A DNA stretch of 64,000 bases from Lytechinus variegatus (lineage: Eukaryota > Echinodermata > Echinoidea > Temnopleuroida > Toxopneustidae). Below the pieces are notes generated by a model. The model was not told the origin of the DNA and ran no database searches. It saw nothing but the letters and a program-made list of their open reading frames with translations. A program made the position numbers and the translations under genes. Position 1 is the first letter of the stretch. The number at the start of each line of letters is the position of its first letter. Positions 1 to 11,831 of the stretch are shown in pieces. The DNA lies in contig NC_054751.1 in the NCBI RefSeq assembly GCF_018143015.1, positions 34,489,847 to 34,553,846 of the forward strand, written 5' to 3'.

Positions 1-550
1 TTTTGACTTCGTTCTGGTAGCACTTCATGAGGTGCACCAGATTTCTACACAGAATTTTGACCAGAAACATTTTTATGCTTATTTATGAGTATTTTTTAAA
101 ACCCACATAAAATGCTTCTTCATAATTGTTGATCGATTTTGTTTTTTTTTCCTTCCTTGTGGTAGAAATTTATGAGGTTCACCCATTAACTTCTGCACAG
201 AATTTTGAAATTTTCAGTAGAAAATTAGTTATGCCAATTTATGCGAAATTTATTCATAAATCACAGGAAATGCCTCTTCTTTATTTGTTGACCGATTTTG
301 ATTTTTTTCCATCTGGTAGAGATACATGAGGTTCACTAAACTTATAGGCTACATCATTTGTTGATCAATTTTAATTAGCTTTATATGATCACTTTAGGTG
401 GTGATACAAAATTTCAACACAGAATTTTGAAACTCATTAAATATGCAAATTTATATATTTTCAAAACTCACAAAAAAATATGCATTCATTTGTTGAACGT
501 TTTAAAAATGAATCAGAAACATCCTAATTTTGATATTTTTATGATATCAT
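1..550. repeat. Tandem repeat, about 160-bp unit, about three diverged copies
   Basis: Related blocks with TTTTG, a T-run, GGTAG and ATGAGGTTCAC begin near 1, 137 and 296. Further matches (CACAGAATTTTGA) occur at about 49, 198 and 419. The array runs off the left edge. Several short ORFs here are by-products of the repeat. Confidence 0.6.
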
Positions 551-552
551 TT

Positions 553-1130
553 TTAAAGGACAAGTCCACCCCAGAAAATTGTTGATTTTTAATAGCGAAA
601 AACTCTAACAAGCACAACGGTGAAAATGTCATCAAAATCTGATAGTTACTAACTTTCCATTAGTTTTAACAAAAGAGATATATGCTCAACTCGGACATGC
701 AAATGAGAGAGTTTTATTGATGATGTCCCTCACTCACCATTTTTGTATTACATGTATATTGTTTGAATTATAAAATATCAATTTTTTTAAACAGATTTGA
801 CAATAAGGACCGAGTAGATCGAACCAATTGTTAAGTCAATGGTAATACCATATGTTCAGGGAGGAACAAAACTTTGTTTCACAAGACAACAGGGATATAA
901 TTGGAATATTTAATATTTCATATAATAAAATACAAAGTTGAGTGATGTCATCAGTCCCCTCATTTGCATACCGTCCAGGATGTGAATAAAACTGTTTTAT
1001 GAACATTGTAAAGCGAGATTTAAAAATGTCTTTCTTATTGTGCATCTGATTTTGATTTAATTTTCCAGTATTCTTATTTTTTTCTCATTTTATTCAAATC
1101 AACTTTTTATGGGGCGGACTTGTCCTTTAA
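553..1130. mobile_element. MITE family A, copy 1
   Basis: Terminal inverted repeats TTAAAGGACAAGTCCACCCC at 553-572 and GGGGCGGACTTGTCCTTTAA at 1111-1130. The interior is A+T-rich and non-coding. Two relatives in the window, at 21674-22256 and 48386-48602, share the termini and interior phrases such as the AAATTTCAGC.../GAAATCGGATGTAAAATAAG region. Confidence 0.8.
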
Positions 1131-2913
1131 GCAACAGATAATTATCATGCAATGGGTGTCGAAACAGAAAACTTTCTCACAAAATTATGATAATACATAT
1201 TTTTTTTTCAAATAACAACATTTTGAAAAAAAAAGGTTTTCCTGAAGTGCGAATGAATGTACAACACACATGACTATACACAGAACTATAATGAGACATG
1301 TCTTCTAATTCATAGACATCACCATTAATGTTAAATCATATATGATATCTATAATTGCACTGCACTTTCCGCCATCATCTGGTGTTTACCAATGCGAAAT
1401 GATGCTGATATTTTTTTCGAGTTATACCATATTTTTGACTTGTATTAAATGTAACATGACAAAGCTTGCGTGCGCTTGCGAAATCTTTTCTATCCAATGA
1501 ACGCCCTTATATTTCTCTATTCTTAAATTTAAAGGTAATATCTACTGAAAATAATAAAAGAAAACATTTTTTGATGTGATAGAATAATTTTGATTGGCAC
1601 ATATACTTTTTTATATGAGAGCGCCGCTAAAACCACACAATTGTGACGATGGTACAACGTTGGCTGTAGTTTGTTCCTGGGTTGTTAGATAAATTACGTT
1701 ATGCCAACGTTGGGAAAACATCAACATTGGGAAAACGTTTGGCCATCTGGACATATTCACTAGAGAATGACCAAAATTTCAGCTTATATAATATACGTGA
1801 TTATGTTTACGTACCTGTTTAAAGTTTCACAAATGGAGCCTGATTAACATATAATTTTCAAGGTAATATATGGAAAATGTTATTCTGCCAGGTATCGGAA
1901 AGTTGTCTCATATAGGAATCAACAGGTTTCAGTGGATAGGTGAAGACATAGAATGATATTAGGTTTAAGATTAGGATAGGATTAGAATGGGATAAAATAT
2001 TTTATCAGTGGGATAAAGTCGGGTGAACTTCACCTTGAAACGGTACATTAAACTTTTGAAAACATTCACTTGCAACACTAGATGACACCATTGCAACACT
2101 TTCTTAACATTTTTACAATACTAAACATTAACAACGATTATATTTTCCAATTTTGTTTCAAATTATATCAAAATGTATGGTTGCAGACATTAGTATTAGA
2201 ATATGTTTACAATGTTTTTTGTGTCGCTGTTTAAAGTTAGGAAAATGTATTAAAGCAATACGAAAACCATTCATGTACCTTTTCATATTATCCATACAAC
2301 ATTTTAATGATATTTTTTGTCTTTGCAAGTTTTAGGAACTTAATTGATGAATCAATTTTCAGAATCACATGCATGTGCACACGATGTATTTCAAATCATT
2401 TTTTTTCAATAAAAATAATGCATATCAAACCAGGGACACGTCCCTGATCAAACTAATTGGGGCAGATATCGAATTTTCCAAATAGAGGGACACTTTCTTG
2501 CTAAAAAAAGTATTCACTTAAAAATTGAGGTCATCTTCTTGTTCCAACAAGCAAAATAATATTAGGCCAAGTAAAAAAAGAAAGTAGTGGATCGGCTTGT
2601 TTTTCGAAAGCAGTGATGAGTGAGGTCCTTAAACTATTTGCTATCTTATTATTAAAAAAAAACAAGGAGACATTTTCTCGGCCCGTTTTTGACATCGTTG
2701 ATGAGGGAGGTCCGTACTATTTACTTTTTTGTTGCTATTTTTTAATCAAATGATTGTCAGACCATGTCAGACTCCATTTAGGTGACCAATGCATTTTCAA
2801 TATTAAAAAGTAAAAACATATAATATAATATACATATATACATGCATATAATAATAAACACAAAGTCACAAGGCTGACTGGAGGTTCATCAAAGGATAGA
2901 ATTCCCGAAGTGT

Positions 2914-2967
<54 letters not shown>

Positions 2968-4526
2968 ATTGCGTTACATGGTGATTTTTGCTTTCGCGAT
3001 GCACTTTCAACTTTAAAAACATTCATCTGACAAAGAATACACCCGATGATAGCAAAAGTATACATTTTCTGAAAGGAAATTGCACAAGAAATCCAAAATC
3101 TGCACTCAAAAATAGCATTAGGTATAACAGTGTGTAAGGCGACAGTTTTACATGGACTTGAATAGGAAAATTCTGATATATTTTTAATCTCATGGTTTTT
3201 GTCATAAAATTTTGTGTAGTCCCCCATGACAAAAATAATGCTATATTATGACAGATCACATTCAGACCTTTCTAACAATATATAATTGTGGAGGGTTCAT
3301 GTTTAATTAATGATCTGAAAATTGACCCCGACTTTAGCCCCCCAAAATCATGCGTTTCAGGATATCAGGCGTTACATGTATAATGCTTGCAATACCAACA
3401 TTTGTTGGGTTTTCTTTGCCTTGTACATCAGAATTTATAAGTTATTAACATTATAAAAGGAATTGATGGTACATGTAGGTACATTAACAATTCAAAGGAA
3501 AAGTAACAATTGAAATGTAAGCTACATGTACACAATTTGCTTACCGAGGCTCTTATTACAATGATCCGCCAAGTGATGATGACATGCAAGAGACAATGTC
3601 TATAGGTTCAGGAGTAAAGACTGAAACAAGTTTGCCGATGCTGTATGTACAAACATGCATAAATTTATATGACTACTGCAGCTTCATGAAAGAAGTTTCT
3701 AAAGTGCAATTGCACACATTATATCCACATAGTCTGTGTTTGATTGTTTAAAGCCATGGCGGGTTTTGATGAGTTCAAAGCCAAAATATAGTATGCAGTC
3801 CTTTGGTATGATAGCATTTAAGGTAGGCTATGTCCATTTGACCATTTCACACAGACACTTATTAATGTCAATGTGTGTATTTAGTGAAATATGTATACAT
3901 GAATGTGTACATCAGTCAAGATGCTAAACCTTCTAAAATTTGGAACACATTTTCTGGATGTTTAAAGTTCATTGACCTTTTTCAGTTAAAAATTTGGATG
4001 ATTTGCCTTAATACTTAGCAGTATTTTCATCCCCTCAGAATTGTAGGAAGTGGTTTTTTTTTTGTATTATTGCCAACAATGTGTCAATCTGGAAGAAATG
4101 TCAAAATTAAGACATTGCAAATTTATCAGATTTTTATGTTTCAACCTTATCACACAGGTCTATGACATGGTCAAATCTATATTTCAATCATTAGAAAGTA
4201 AAGTAGAGTATGTTAGCTTTAATTTGATACTAAGTTTGTAGGTTTAGGCCAAGTTTTGACAAAAATATTGATGTTTTCCCAAAATTTGCACAAAAAATGC
4301 GTTTTCCCAGTACAGGCGGCGCCGCTTCCGGCACCACCCCTCATCATACAGCAATTAAACTTTCCAGGCTATTGCCTTATTAATTCAGCTTTAAAATGAT
4401 ACTAAATTTGTTGGAATAGCCTCTATATGCTTTTGAAAATAATTAAGAATTACTATAGCACGTAGCCAAAATGTGAACAGCACCACTCTTTTTTTTTTGG
4501 GGGGGGGGCGACCTCATGACGCATGA

Positions 4527-4529
<3 letters not shown>
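1131..4529. other. Non-coding stretch with (TA)n tract, no gene seen
   Basis: A+T-rich sequence without a convincing coding frame on either strand. It contains a (TA)n microsatellite at about 2911-2970 interrupted by CATG, which generates spurious Tyr/Ile repeat ORFs on the minus strand. No splice-compatible conserved exon was recognised. Confidence 0.5.

Positions 4530-4598
<69 letters not shown>
4530..4598. repeat. (AT)n microsatellite
   Basis: Uninterrupted AT dinucleotide repeat of about 69 bp directly abutting the head of a SINE. It produces poly(Tyr-Ile) ORFs on the minus strand that are not genes. Confidence 0.95.
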
Positions 4599-4601
<3 letters not shown>

Positions 4602-4874
4602 GCCCAGTGGATTAGTCTCCAGACTCTGTTCAAACAGAGGATTGTGGGTTCGAATCCCAACCATGGCGTAATTTCCTTCAGCAAGAAATTGATCCACAAT
4701 GTGCTGCACTCAACTCAGGTGAGGTAAATGGGTACCTAGCAGGAAATTATTCCTTGAAACGCAGCGCGCGTATAATAGCTGCACTGCTAAAGCCAGGGTA
4801 ATTACTGTAGAGCGCTTAGAGACTTCTGACACAGTAAGTGTTAAGCGCTATATAAGCAAGTATAATTATTTATG
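4599..4874 (+). mobile_element. tRNA-derived SINE, copy 1 (subfamily 1)
   Basis: Starts GTGGCCCAGTGGATTAG, an A-box-like tRNA promoter element, with a B-box GGTTCGAATCC at 4647-4657. A tRNA-unrelated body follows (GGTACCTAGCAGGAAA, TTAAGCGCTATATAAGC) and ends in TAATTATTTA. Same family as 10084-10335, 28147-28404, 51934-52211 and 28674-28788. Confidence 0.85.
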
Positions 4875-5289
4875 CCAAGTGAATGATTTAAACATTATTC
4901 TACATTACATATGTAACGGTAAAAAATACTTGGGGGAGGGGGCATTTTAGAAGAAAACACAATTAGAGCCGTTTTTATTACCATGGAGACATGTTCAGTT
5001 TTCCAGTGAATCTCTTTTTCAGCTCAGGGCATGGTTTCGCAATTAATTGTATATTCGTTTAATAATGTGTAATTCAATCACAATTCATTTTCCTTCATTG
5101 ATATCACTTATTAAATGATTACTGAATGCACTGTTGATAGTTAGATCTAGTTGCTAACTTATACAATTTTCCATCAAATTGAATAGCTCAAGGAAGGATG
5201 AAGTTTATCAAATTTGAACAGAATTGGTAGTTGCTGGAATTATTTATATCATTTTCTATCTCTTGATGATGAAAAAACTTACTTGATTT

Positions 5290-5560
5290 GGTCCATCACT
5301 ACGTCTACTCACCATTCCGTTTGTGACCATTTTGTGTCACATCGGTCTAATATAATAATTGCTTGATTTCCACTTTATTTTCATTCATTTTGCACAACAC
5401 TTAGTCTAATTAGACCAAATGGTAAATGGACTAAATGGCTATTGGCCAACTGGTTATTAGACGGAATGACATCAAACTAGACCATGTGGTGAGAGGACGT
5501 ATTGATGGTAGACCAAATAGAAAGTTGGCAAATGGACGAATTGGCATTTAGATGAATGAG
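5290..5560. mobile_element. Degenerate inverted-repeat element
   Basis: GGTCCATCACTACGTCTACT at the left is imperfectly matched, in reverse complement, by GAGGACGTATTGATGGTAGACC at about 5496-5516, and ATTCCG/CGGAAT pairs lie inside both arms. Motifs of the type TAGACCAAATGG recur several times. A decayed MITE is the likely explanation. Confidence 0.45.
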
Positions 5561-8262
5561 AAATACTATAGGACTCCAATTATGGAGTCCATACATTCAG
5601 TGCATGTATGAATTACATTACACTGACTGCCCCTTATCATGGAGGTCAGGAGGTCATTTCATGGAAGCCACAGGGTCCTGGTTTTTGTAGTCTAGTCATA
5701 TAAACTGTAATACTTATTCAAGGGACGAAATCATTGGGTAAGAGAACATTTCAAGAGAACAAAATTTGAATATCAAATAATCATGGCGGTATATGTCCAT
5801 TCTGAAGAACATCGGTCACATCTGTATATTTTCATCGTCCTTGGGGGTAAACTTGTATTTGAGTGGAAGCAAAAGTTTGGTACAAGAGACTAGTCGTACC
5901 TGTAGGCCACTGGTCTGGTTTCCCCTGACCCTCCACTGCCCATTGACCACGATGGGGGAGGGGGTCAGCATCTCTTGATTACTGCCTGAGCCAGAGACGT
6001 TTACCAGCTGGTGTCTCCTTGCAACTGGTGTAGTCTACTTATTCAAACTTTAATACTTGGTTCATGGGAGGAATCTTTTGGCGAGGGAGAAATTAGGCGC
6101 TGAATAGATATTTCTTAAGTGCATGAACACGAAGTCTTATGATTACAGTGTAAAAAAACACACAACTTTGCATTTTTCATCCTGTTTGAGGTGAAGTTGT
6201 TTGGGTAAAAATGTGTCTTGTTTGGTGTGTGAGACTAGGGCACCTGACCCCCTACCGTGTAACTTGTTTGATTGATACTTCGCTTTTCTGACGCAGCAAA
6301 GTTTTGTACTGGACCTTGGTGGGGAGCGAAGAAGAGTGGATTGTCGCTGATTAGAGATTGGGAGACATGTGCCCTCTATGTTAGCTTTTGGGAAAGGGCA
6401 CTTCCAAACAACAAGGTCCAATCTGGACTAGGAGCGGGGCTACGTGGGGTTCGATCGACAAGTGAATCACTCTCTCCCTCAGCCTCCTCGTGTATTCGGC
6501 GTGTACAGGCGGATCCAGGGGAAGAGGGGGTGGGGGGAAGTGGCCCCCTATTGGCGTCGCAAGAAGGGGACAAGGAGAAAAAGAATGATTATGCGGAGGA
6601 GAAAAATAAGGAAATTATGCAAACTTTCAGGTCACTATAAAGATTAAATATAAAATAGGACACATACTGCATATAGGCCTAGCGGATCCGCTGTAAGAGA
6701 TAAAAATTCAGCATTTTACGTTTTCAAGACGATAGTATCTGGATCAACCATTTCAAGTCAAGTCATTAAACTCAAATATTTTTTTTTTTCATTTCAGGGG
6801 GCATTTCATCACTTTCACCCGACAAATTGTCAGATCTAAAAAATCATGATCTTGATTGGCTGACTGTAGCCAGGGGGGGGGTGGGGGCGGTCGACCCCCC
6901 CCCCAAAAAAAAAGAAGGGAAAAAAAGAGGAGAAAATGAAAAGGGAAGGGAGGAAAGGGAAGAAAGGTAGCTTTGTGTTTCTTTTCCCCCTTTTTATTCT
7001 TTTTTCTCAAAAGAGAAACTACTTTATTCTTGCTCTATAATTTTATATGAATTTTGCTTCCGCGCTGCGCGCGGTTAAATGACAATATTGAAGTTCTCCA
7101 TTGTTTCCCCCACCCTTTCTCTAACCCTATTTTTCCACCTCAGCTCAACCGCCTAGCCAAGATTTCATTTTGGAGGGGGCGGTAAATGCACGCGAAGCGT
7201 GCCAACACTTACAGAGCGCGCGAAGCGCGCTCCCTAGGGGGTGGGTGCAGGGAGGGGGAGTTTCGGTGTTTCATAAATTAAAATGAAACGGAGCCATCTC
7301 TCTTGTCTCTAGTACCTATATCAGTTCCAATTCAGTTGACGATTTTAAACCTATATACTGACTCCCACTATGCATGTAGAACTATATGGGAGACTAAAAA
7401 TGGAGAATTGAGTAGAAAAATGAAAAAAGGATGAACTAAAAATGGAAATGAAGAGAAAGAAGAATAAACTAGAAGAAGAAGTTGCAAATCGAAAGAGAAT
7501 TAAGTGTCAGGAACCGTTAATTAATCGAGTTACAAGATGGGATGAGGAGACAGGCAATTCAAGATTTAGAGGCAACAATGACGAGGCAGTGACAATATAA
7601 AGACAATAAAAGGGTAATCGATGTTTTCATTTCCTCATGAAACCAAACAGCCTGGCAAGCAAGGCCTCAAAGAAAACATCAGACAGAAACTATATTTTTT
7701 TTTACGGGAAAGCGTTCCTTTTGCGACAGTCAGTAAAAAAACCTGACCCCAACTCTAAAACGACTGGCCCGCCTGAACCCTACTCCTCACCCTATAACTA
7801 TCGGTTTAGCATCATGGACAATTAGGTTTATAGTGCTTTGTAATATTGTCCGACATTAAAATGTACTTTCAAGCAATTATGAAAATGTTGCTTGCAAAGA
7901 TTCATAAAGAATAACTTGTTGTGCCCAAGCTCCCGATAAGCAATTACAAAATACTCCCGGCCGACTGCATTTTCTTAATCCAGTTGTTGTGTGTCCGGAC
8001 GATCAATTTTAGAAAGTGCACCCTGGAAAAAATTTACAAGCGAAGTTTCATCAATTTTTAGTAAAAAATGTTAGGAAATATTATAAGGAACAAAACAGAA
8101 GATGATTACAACTATTGAATTCATATTTTTTGTAGTCCAAAGACAAAATAAGAAGGCTTCAAAAATATAAAGTGTCCGGACACCCGACCCCCCAACACTC
8201 GATCTGGCTCCTCGATGATTGCATTGATGATTTTCACTGACAAGTTTGCTCTGAGCCAATCA
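5561..8262. other. Non-coding, fragments of transposable elements
   Basis: No supported gene. 6797-6871 matches the left half of MITE family B (GGGGGCATTTCATC ... CAGATCTAAAA). 6495-6560 and 6865-6910 carry G-run ends (GGCGGATCCAGGGG type) typical of hAT-like termini. 7180-7240 has CGCGAAGCG motifs like those in the 58.6-59.9 kb element. The rest is A+T-rich DNA without recognisable exons. Confidence 0.45.
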
Positions 8263-8421
8263 GGGGAGCGTTTCATCAACATTTTCGTCCGACAAGCTGT
8301 CAGATCTGACAACTTTCCTTGATAATGATTGGTTGAGAGTCACTGTTACCATAGTAACTGTCGGATAAAACAGGACTTGTCGGATGAAACGTCCGACAAG
8401 TCCTTTCATGAAACACTCCCC
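8263..8421. mobile_element. MITE family B, full copy
   Basis: Ends GGGGAGCGTTTCATCAAC (8263) and TTTCATGAAACACTCCCC (to 8421) are inverted repeats. The interior carries TCCGACAAGCTGTCAGATCTG and the reverse-matching GTCCGACAAGTCCTTTCATG. A second copy lies at 57062-57200 and a half copy at 6797-6871. It ends 276 bp upstream of the small plus-strand gene. Confidence 0.8.
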
Positions 8422-8697
8422 AGATGTAATGATTTGAGAATAACAATAATAATGAATTATTCGTAAGCTCCATTTCAACAGACAGGAACTTATAAAAATA
8501 TTCAGTAAAATCACGATTCTAATTTTCATGAATATTCATGATAAAAATGCGCGCATTTTGAAATATTTTGCATGCGCGAAATGCGCTTATATGAAACACA
8601 ATAATAAAATAAACTTGAAAATTGCATTCAGCTTTTACAATTTCGGATGACCTTTTAAAAATGAATGAATAGCAAATGATCCTGAGATTTCAATGAC

Positions 8698-10788
8698 ATG
8701 GCGGAGTACGAAGACTATGACGTTGGATCGCCAGGACCGAATTCGAGTCTCACCCTGGAAGATTTACGAGGAAAGGTGCGGTATCTGGTTGAGAGTTTGG
8801 GACAGGTTCGTGAAATGGTTTCAGAGACCTCGTTGGGATTTCAGCACACACTCAATAGATTGGACGGACTGGCGTACGGGATTAAGGAGGTTAATCAAGA
8901 GGTGAGATGCGGCTTGGGATATTTCAGCCCTATAGATCTCTATCATTTATTTCATTATCGCATTGGTAGTTCCAATTTTCTCCCAACGACTATTTTTTGA
9001 AAACTTTTTTTTTAATGATGGTGTCAAAATGGTGATGATGTAAATAATGATGACTGTGGTGATGATGATGATAATTATGCTTGTGATATTATTAAAATAA
9101 CAGTGAAGATGATGTTTGAGATGATATCTATGACGATGGTAGTGATAAATAATAATGATGACGATGATGATGTGAGTGATGATGGTAGGTGATTATGATG
9201 GTGATGCTTATAATGATGATGACAAGAACGATGATGATAGTGGTGTTGATGTCTTGGTGCTATCGATCATGTTGATTAGGGAAGATGACAATAGTTTCTT
9301 AGTTTTCTGTGTCATCTTGTACTTCGTGTGGGCTCATAAAAGCGTGTTTATAATCAGTTTGGTATATCAGTATCAGTTTTATGTGGTATTTATTAACGGA
9401 TGGATAGACATAAGACATTATTTAAGAGGGGTAAAATTCATCTACAGGACAAATTCCCGCTTCAAATAGTGAATGCAGTTTCGCTTGATAGCTTCCAAAA
9501 GCTCCTGCAAAATCACTTTGAAAATATCCCTCACTCCTCATAACGCACGTCCATTGCAAGTTTAATTTCATCTTCGAGATAGGCTGCAGAGCCCTTTGAA
9601 GATTACAGCAGATGATGAACTCCCTAATTGATATACCTATCGAATGATGTCATTCAGTGAGACGAACATCGACAATCTTAGTTAATGTTAAAATAAAATA
9701 TATATATAGTGTCTGGTCAACTGAGTGAAATGTCTGTTATAGTTTAATCATGAAACTTTAACTCTTGAAAGAACTAAAAAAAAAAAGTACAAAAGCTTTT
9801 CTAAAAAGTATACTAAATGTATAAATGAGAGTGTTTTTGTATTTGTATTAATTCAGTTTCGATGCAAATGAGGAGAGTTGATACCAAGAAAAACTAAATA
9901 AAATTGTAAAAATTTGGAAGTCATAAATGTTCAAATACATTAATTTAAAAACGAGTTGTGATGAGTTTATATTATTTTTCTTTATGCACGATTTTTGTTT
10001 TTGTATAGAACATCCATCCCCTTAATAATAATAACAACAACAACAACAACAATTATAATAATAATAAAAAATAATAATAATATAGGGTATTTGTATTGTG
10101 CACATATCCACCTTGCTCAAGGCCCTCCTATATTACCCGGCTAAGCTAGGCATTCAGAGCGCACACAGCTTCTTAAGGAATTACTTCCTACCGGTACCCA
10201 TTTACCTCACCTGGGTTGAGTGCAGCACATTGTGGATCAGTTTCTTGCTGAAGGAAATCATGCCATGGCTGGGATTCGAACCCACGACCCTCTGTTTCAA
10301 AGTCCGGAGACTAATCCACTGGGCCACAACGCTCTAGGATATATCCAGTATTAACATCATTAAAAGGGAAATGCCCATTATTATAACAGTATATACAGGT
10401 TTTAGCATAAAGGTTAACAATGTCTTTCTAGAAAAGTCATTTGTTCAGGCCATCTCCCCTCTAAAGAAATTGTAGGAATATATCCCCATCCCTTGGGGTA
10501 AACACCAGTGTGACATATTTTCCTTTTCATCTCCTTTAGCTAAAGAACACTCGTGAGGTGATGGAAACAAAGAAGGCCAAACTGGACCAGGAGCTGGACC
10601 CCCAAACAGAAAGAGCAATGAACAAGTTCTTGATGGAGCATCTCAGACCGGCCACACCCCGAGAGGACTTTGCCCTATGTCGGAAGATCCGCGGATCGTA
10701 TCCAGAGCTAGACAGGGAAGCCCGGGCCATAGATGCACAACCAATAGCACAGCCAAGATTTGCACAGACTGGTCTTTTTCTCTTTTGA
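8698..10788 (+). CDS. Small coiled-coil protein of unknown function, two exons (150 aa)
   Basis: Exon 1 is 8698-8901 (68 codons; ATG in purine context, donor GAG|GTGAGA). Exon 2 is 10540-10788 (acceptor TTTAG|CTAAAG, phase 0, stop at 10786-10788). The acidic N-terminus (MAEYEDYDVGSPGP) is followed by a heptad-like helical stretch from about residue 19 to 90 (LEDLRGKVRYLVESLGQVRE ... RLDGLAYGIKEVNQE | LKNTREVMETKKAKLDQEL), then a charged tail ending AQTGLFLF. No catalytic motif, signal peptide or membrane span is visible. Small coiled-coil proteins of BLOC/BORC-type complexes are similar in size, but I cannot match it to one. Exon 1 shows a clear protein-like frame, an in-phase splice pair and a coherent helix across the junction, which argue that it is real. 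Its intron contains a GAT-rich tract and a SINE. Confidence 0.55.
9010..9290 (+). repeat. Degenerate GAT/ATG-rich tract in intron
   Basis: Irregular (GATGAT)n and GGTGATGATG runs within the single intron of the small coiled-coil gene. Any ORF here is Asp/Met-rich low complexity and is not treated as coding. Confidence 0.75.
10020..10335 (-). mobile_element. tRNA-derived SINE, copy 2 (subfamily 1) with its AAT/AAC tail
   Basis: In minus orientation: B-box complement GGATTCGAACCC at about 10272-10283 and head complement CCACTGGGCCACAAC at about 10316-10330. The body shares GGTACCCATTTACCTCACCT with copies 1 and 3. The 3' tail is the (AAC/AAT)n run at 10024-10083. It lies inside the intron of the small gene, antisense to it. 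Confidence 0.85.
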
Positions 10789-11228
10789 CCAACTAGACTT
10801 GTGAAACTCGAGAGCTTGGGACGCTCTTGCCAAGATGGAGGTGGCAAGGTGTATGCATGGAGGCCTAAGAGTATGAGTGTGTGGCGTAGGTGCGAAGGGG
10901 GGGGGAGAGCTAGGAATGGACGAGTGCTTGATTTGCAATATCATTATGGTGCGGAGAGAAAACACAGGTGAAAGAATATGGGGGGGGGGCAATGAGAGGT
11001 AAAGACAAAAAGTGGATATTAGAGGGAGAGAAGAGAGAAAGGAAATAGCAGATTTGAGACTATTTTAAATGTCTGCGGTGGGGGGGGGGGGGCAGAGAAT
11101 GAAAAACAAGCTGCAGACAACATGATAATGAAAAATAATAGAAAGTGCAGAGAAATACATGTAATAAGAATTCCTGATGCTGAAGCAACATGTTAAATCA
11201 CACTACATAGTTGCCGTTGGATATGGCA
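10789..11228. other. 3' flank of small gene, G-runs, nothing else seen
   Basis: Probable 3'-UTR and flank of the coiled-coil gene, with G-homopolymer runs at about 10897, 10980 and 11080. No ORF with protein-like composition. Confidence 0.4.
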
Positions 11229-11831
11229 TTAAAGGGGAATCCAACCCAAATAAAAACTTGTTTTTATAAGGGAAAGAAAAATCAGACAAGTTGATAGCTG
11301 AAAGTTTGAACAATATTGGACAAACAACAAGAAAGTTAAGAATTTTTTAAAGTTGTAAATATTGGTAATCACTATACCCATGGAGACTTCAAATTGGCCA
11401 CATATGGGATGTCATAGTGATGTAAGGCAAGGACTACTCTTCCATGTACTCCAATACATATTATGACTAAATTGTCATTTTTCCCAAAAGTTTAATTTCA
11501 AAATATATTTTTCTTTCATGATGACATAAAACAATATACTACCTAGGTTATATTTAGATTACTGCCCCAGGCGAATGGGTACTTAGAAGAAAACCACAAA
11601 TCCCTGATAATAAAGTACATGGCCTATGGGAAAGTTGTCCTTGTCCCTTGTCATAATTCACTAACCCAGTTGCCAATTTGAAATCTACATAGTATTAGTG
11701 ATCTCAATTTTAAAACAGCAATAACTTTCTTATTGCTTGTCTGATTTCTTTCAAACTTTCACCATTCTGTTAAATTTATTTTTCTCCTTCCCAACACACC
11801 ATTTTATGGCCAAGGCTGGATTCCCCTTTAA
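11229..11831. mobile_element. MITE family E, 603 bp
   Basis: Inverted termini TTAAAGGGGAATCCAACCC (11229-11247) and GGCTGGATTCCCCTTTAA (11814-11831). The interior is A+T-rich and non-coding. The TTAA-like outer bases resemble family A, so both may use the same transposase type (inference). Confidence 0.75.

Noticed and set aside
2735..3259. Overlapping minus-strand ORFs with Tyr/Ile repeats
   Set aside because: Produced by the (TA)n tract; flanking residues show no conserved domain or splice logic.
6272..6640. 122-codon plus-strand ORF beginning MILRFSDAAK
   Set aside because: Crosses a G-rich transposon-like end (GGCGGATCCAGGGG) and has no recognisable domain; composition looks non-coding.
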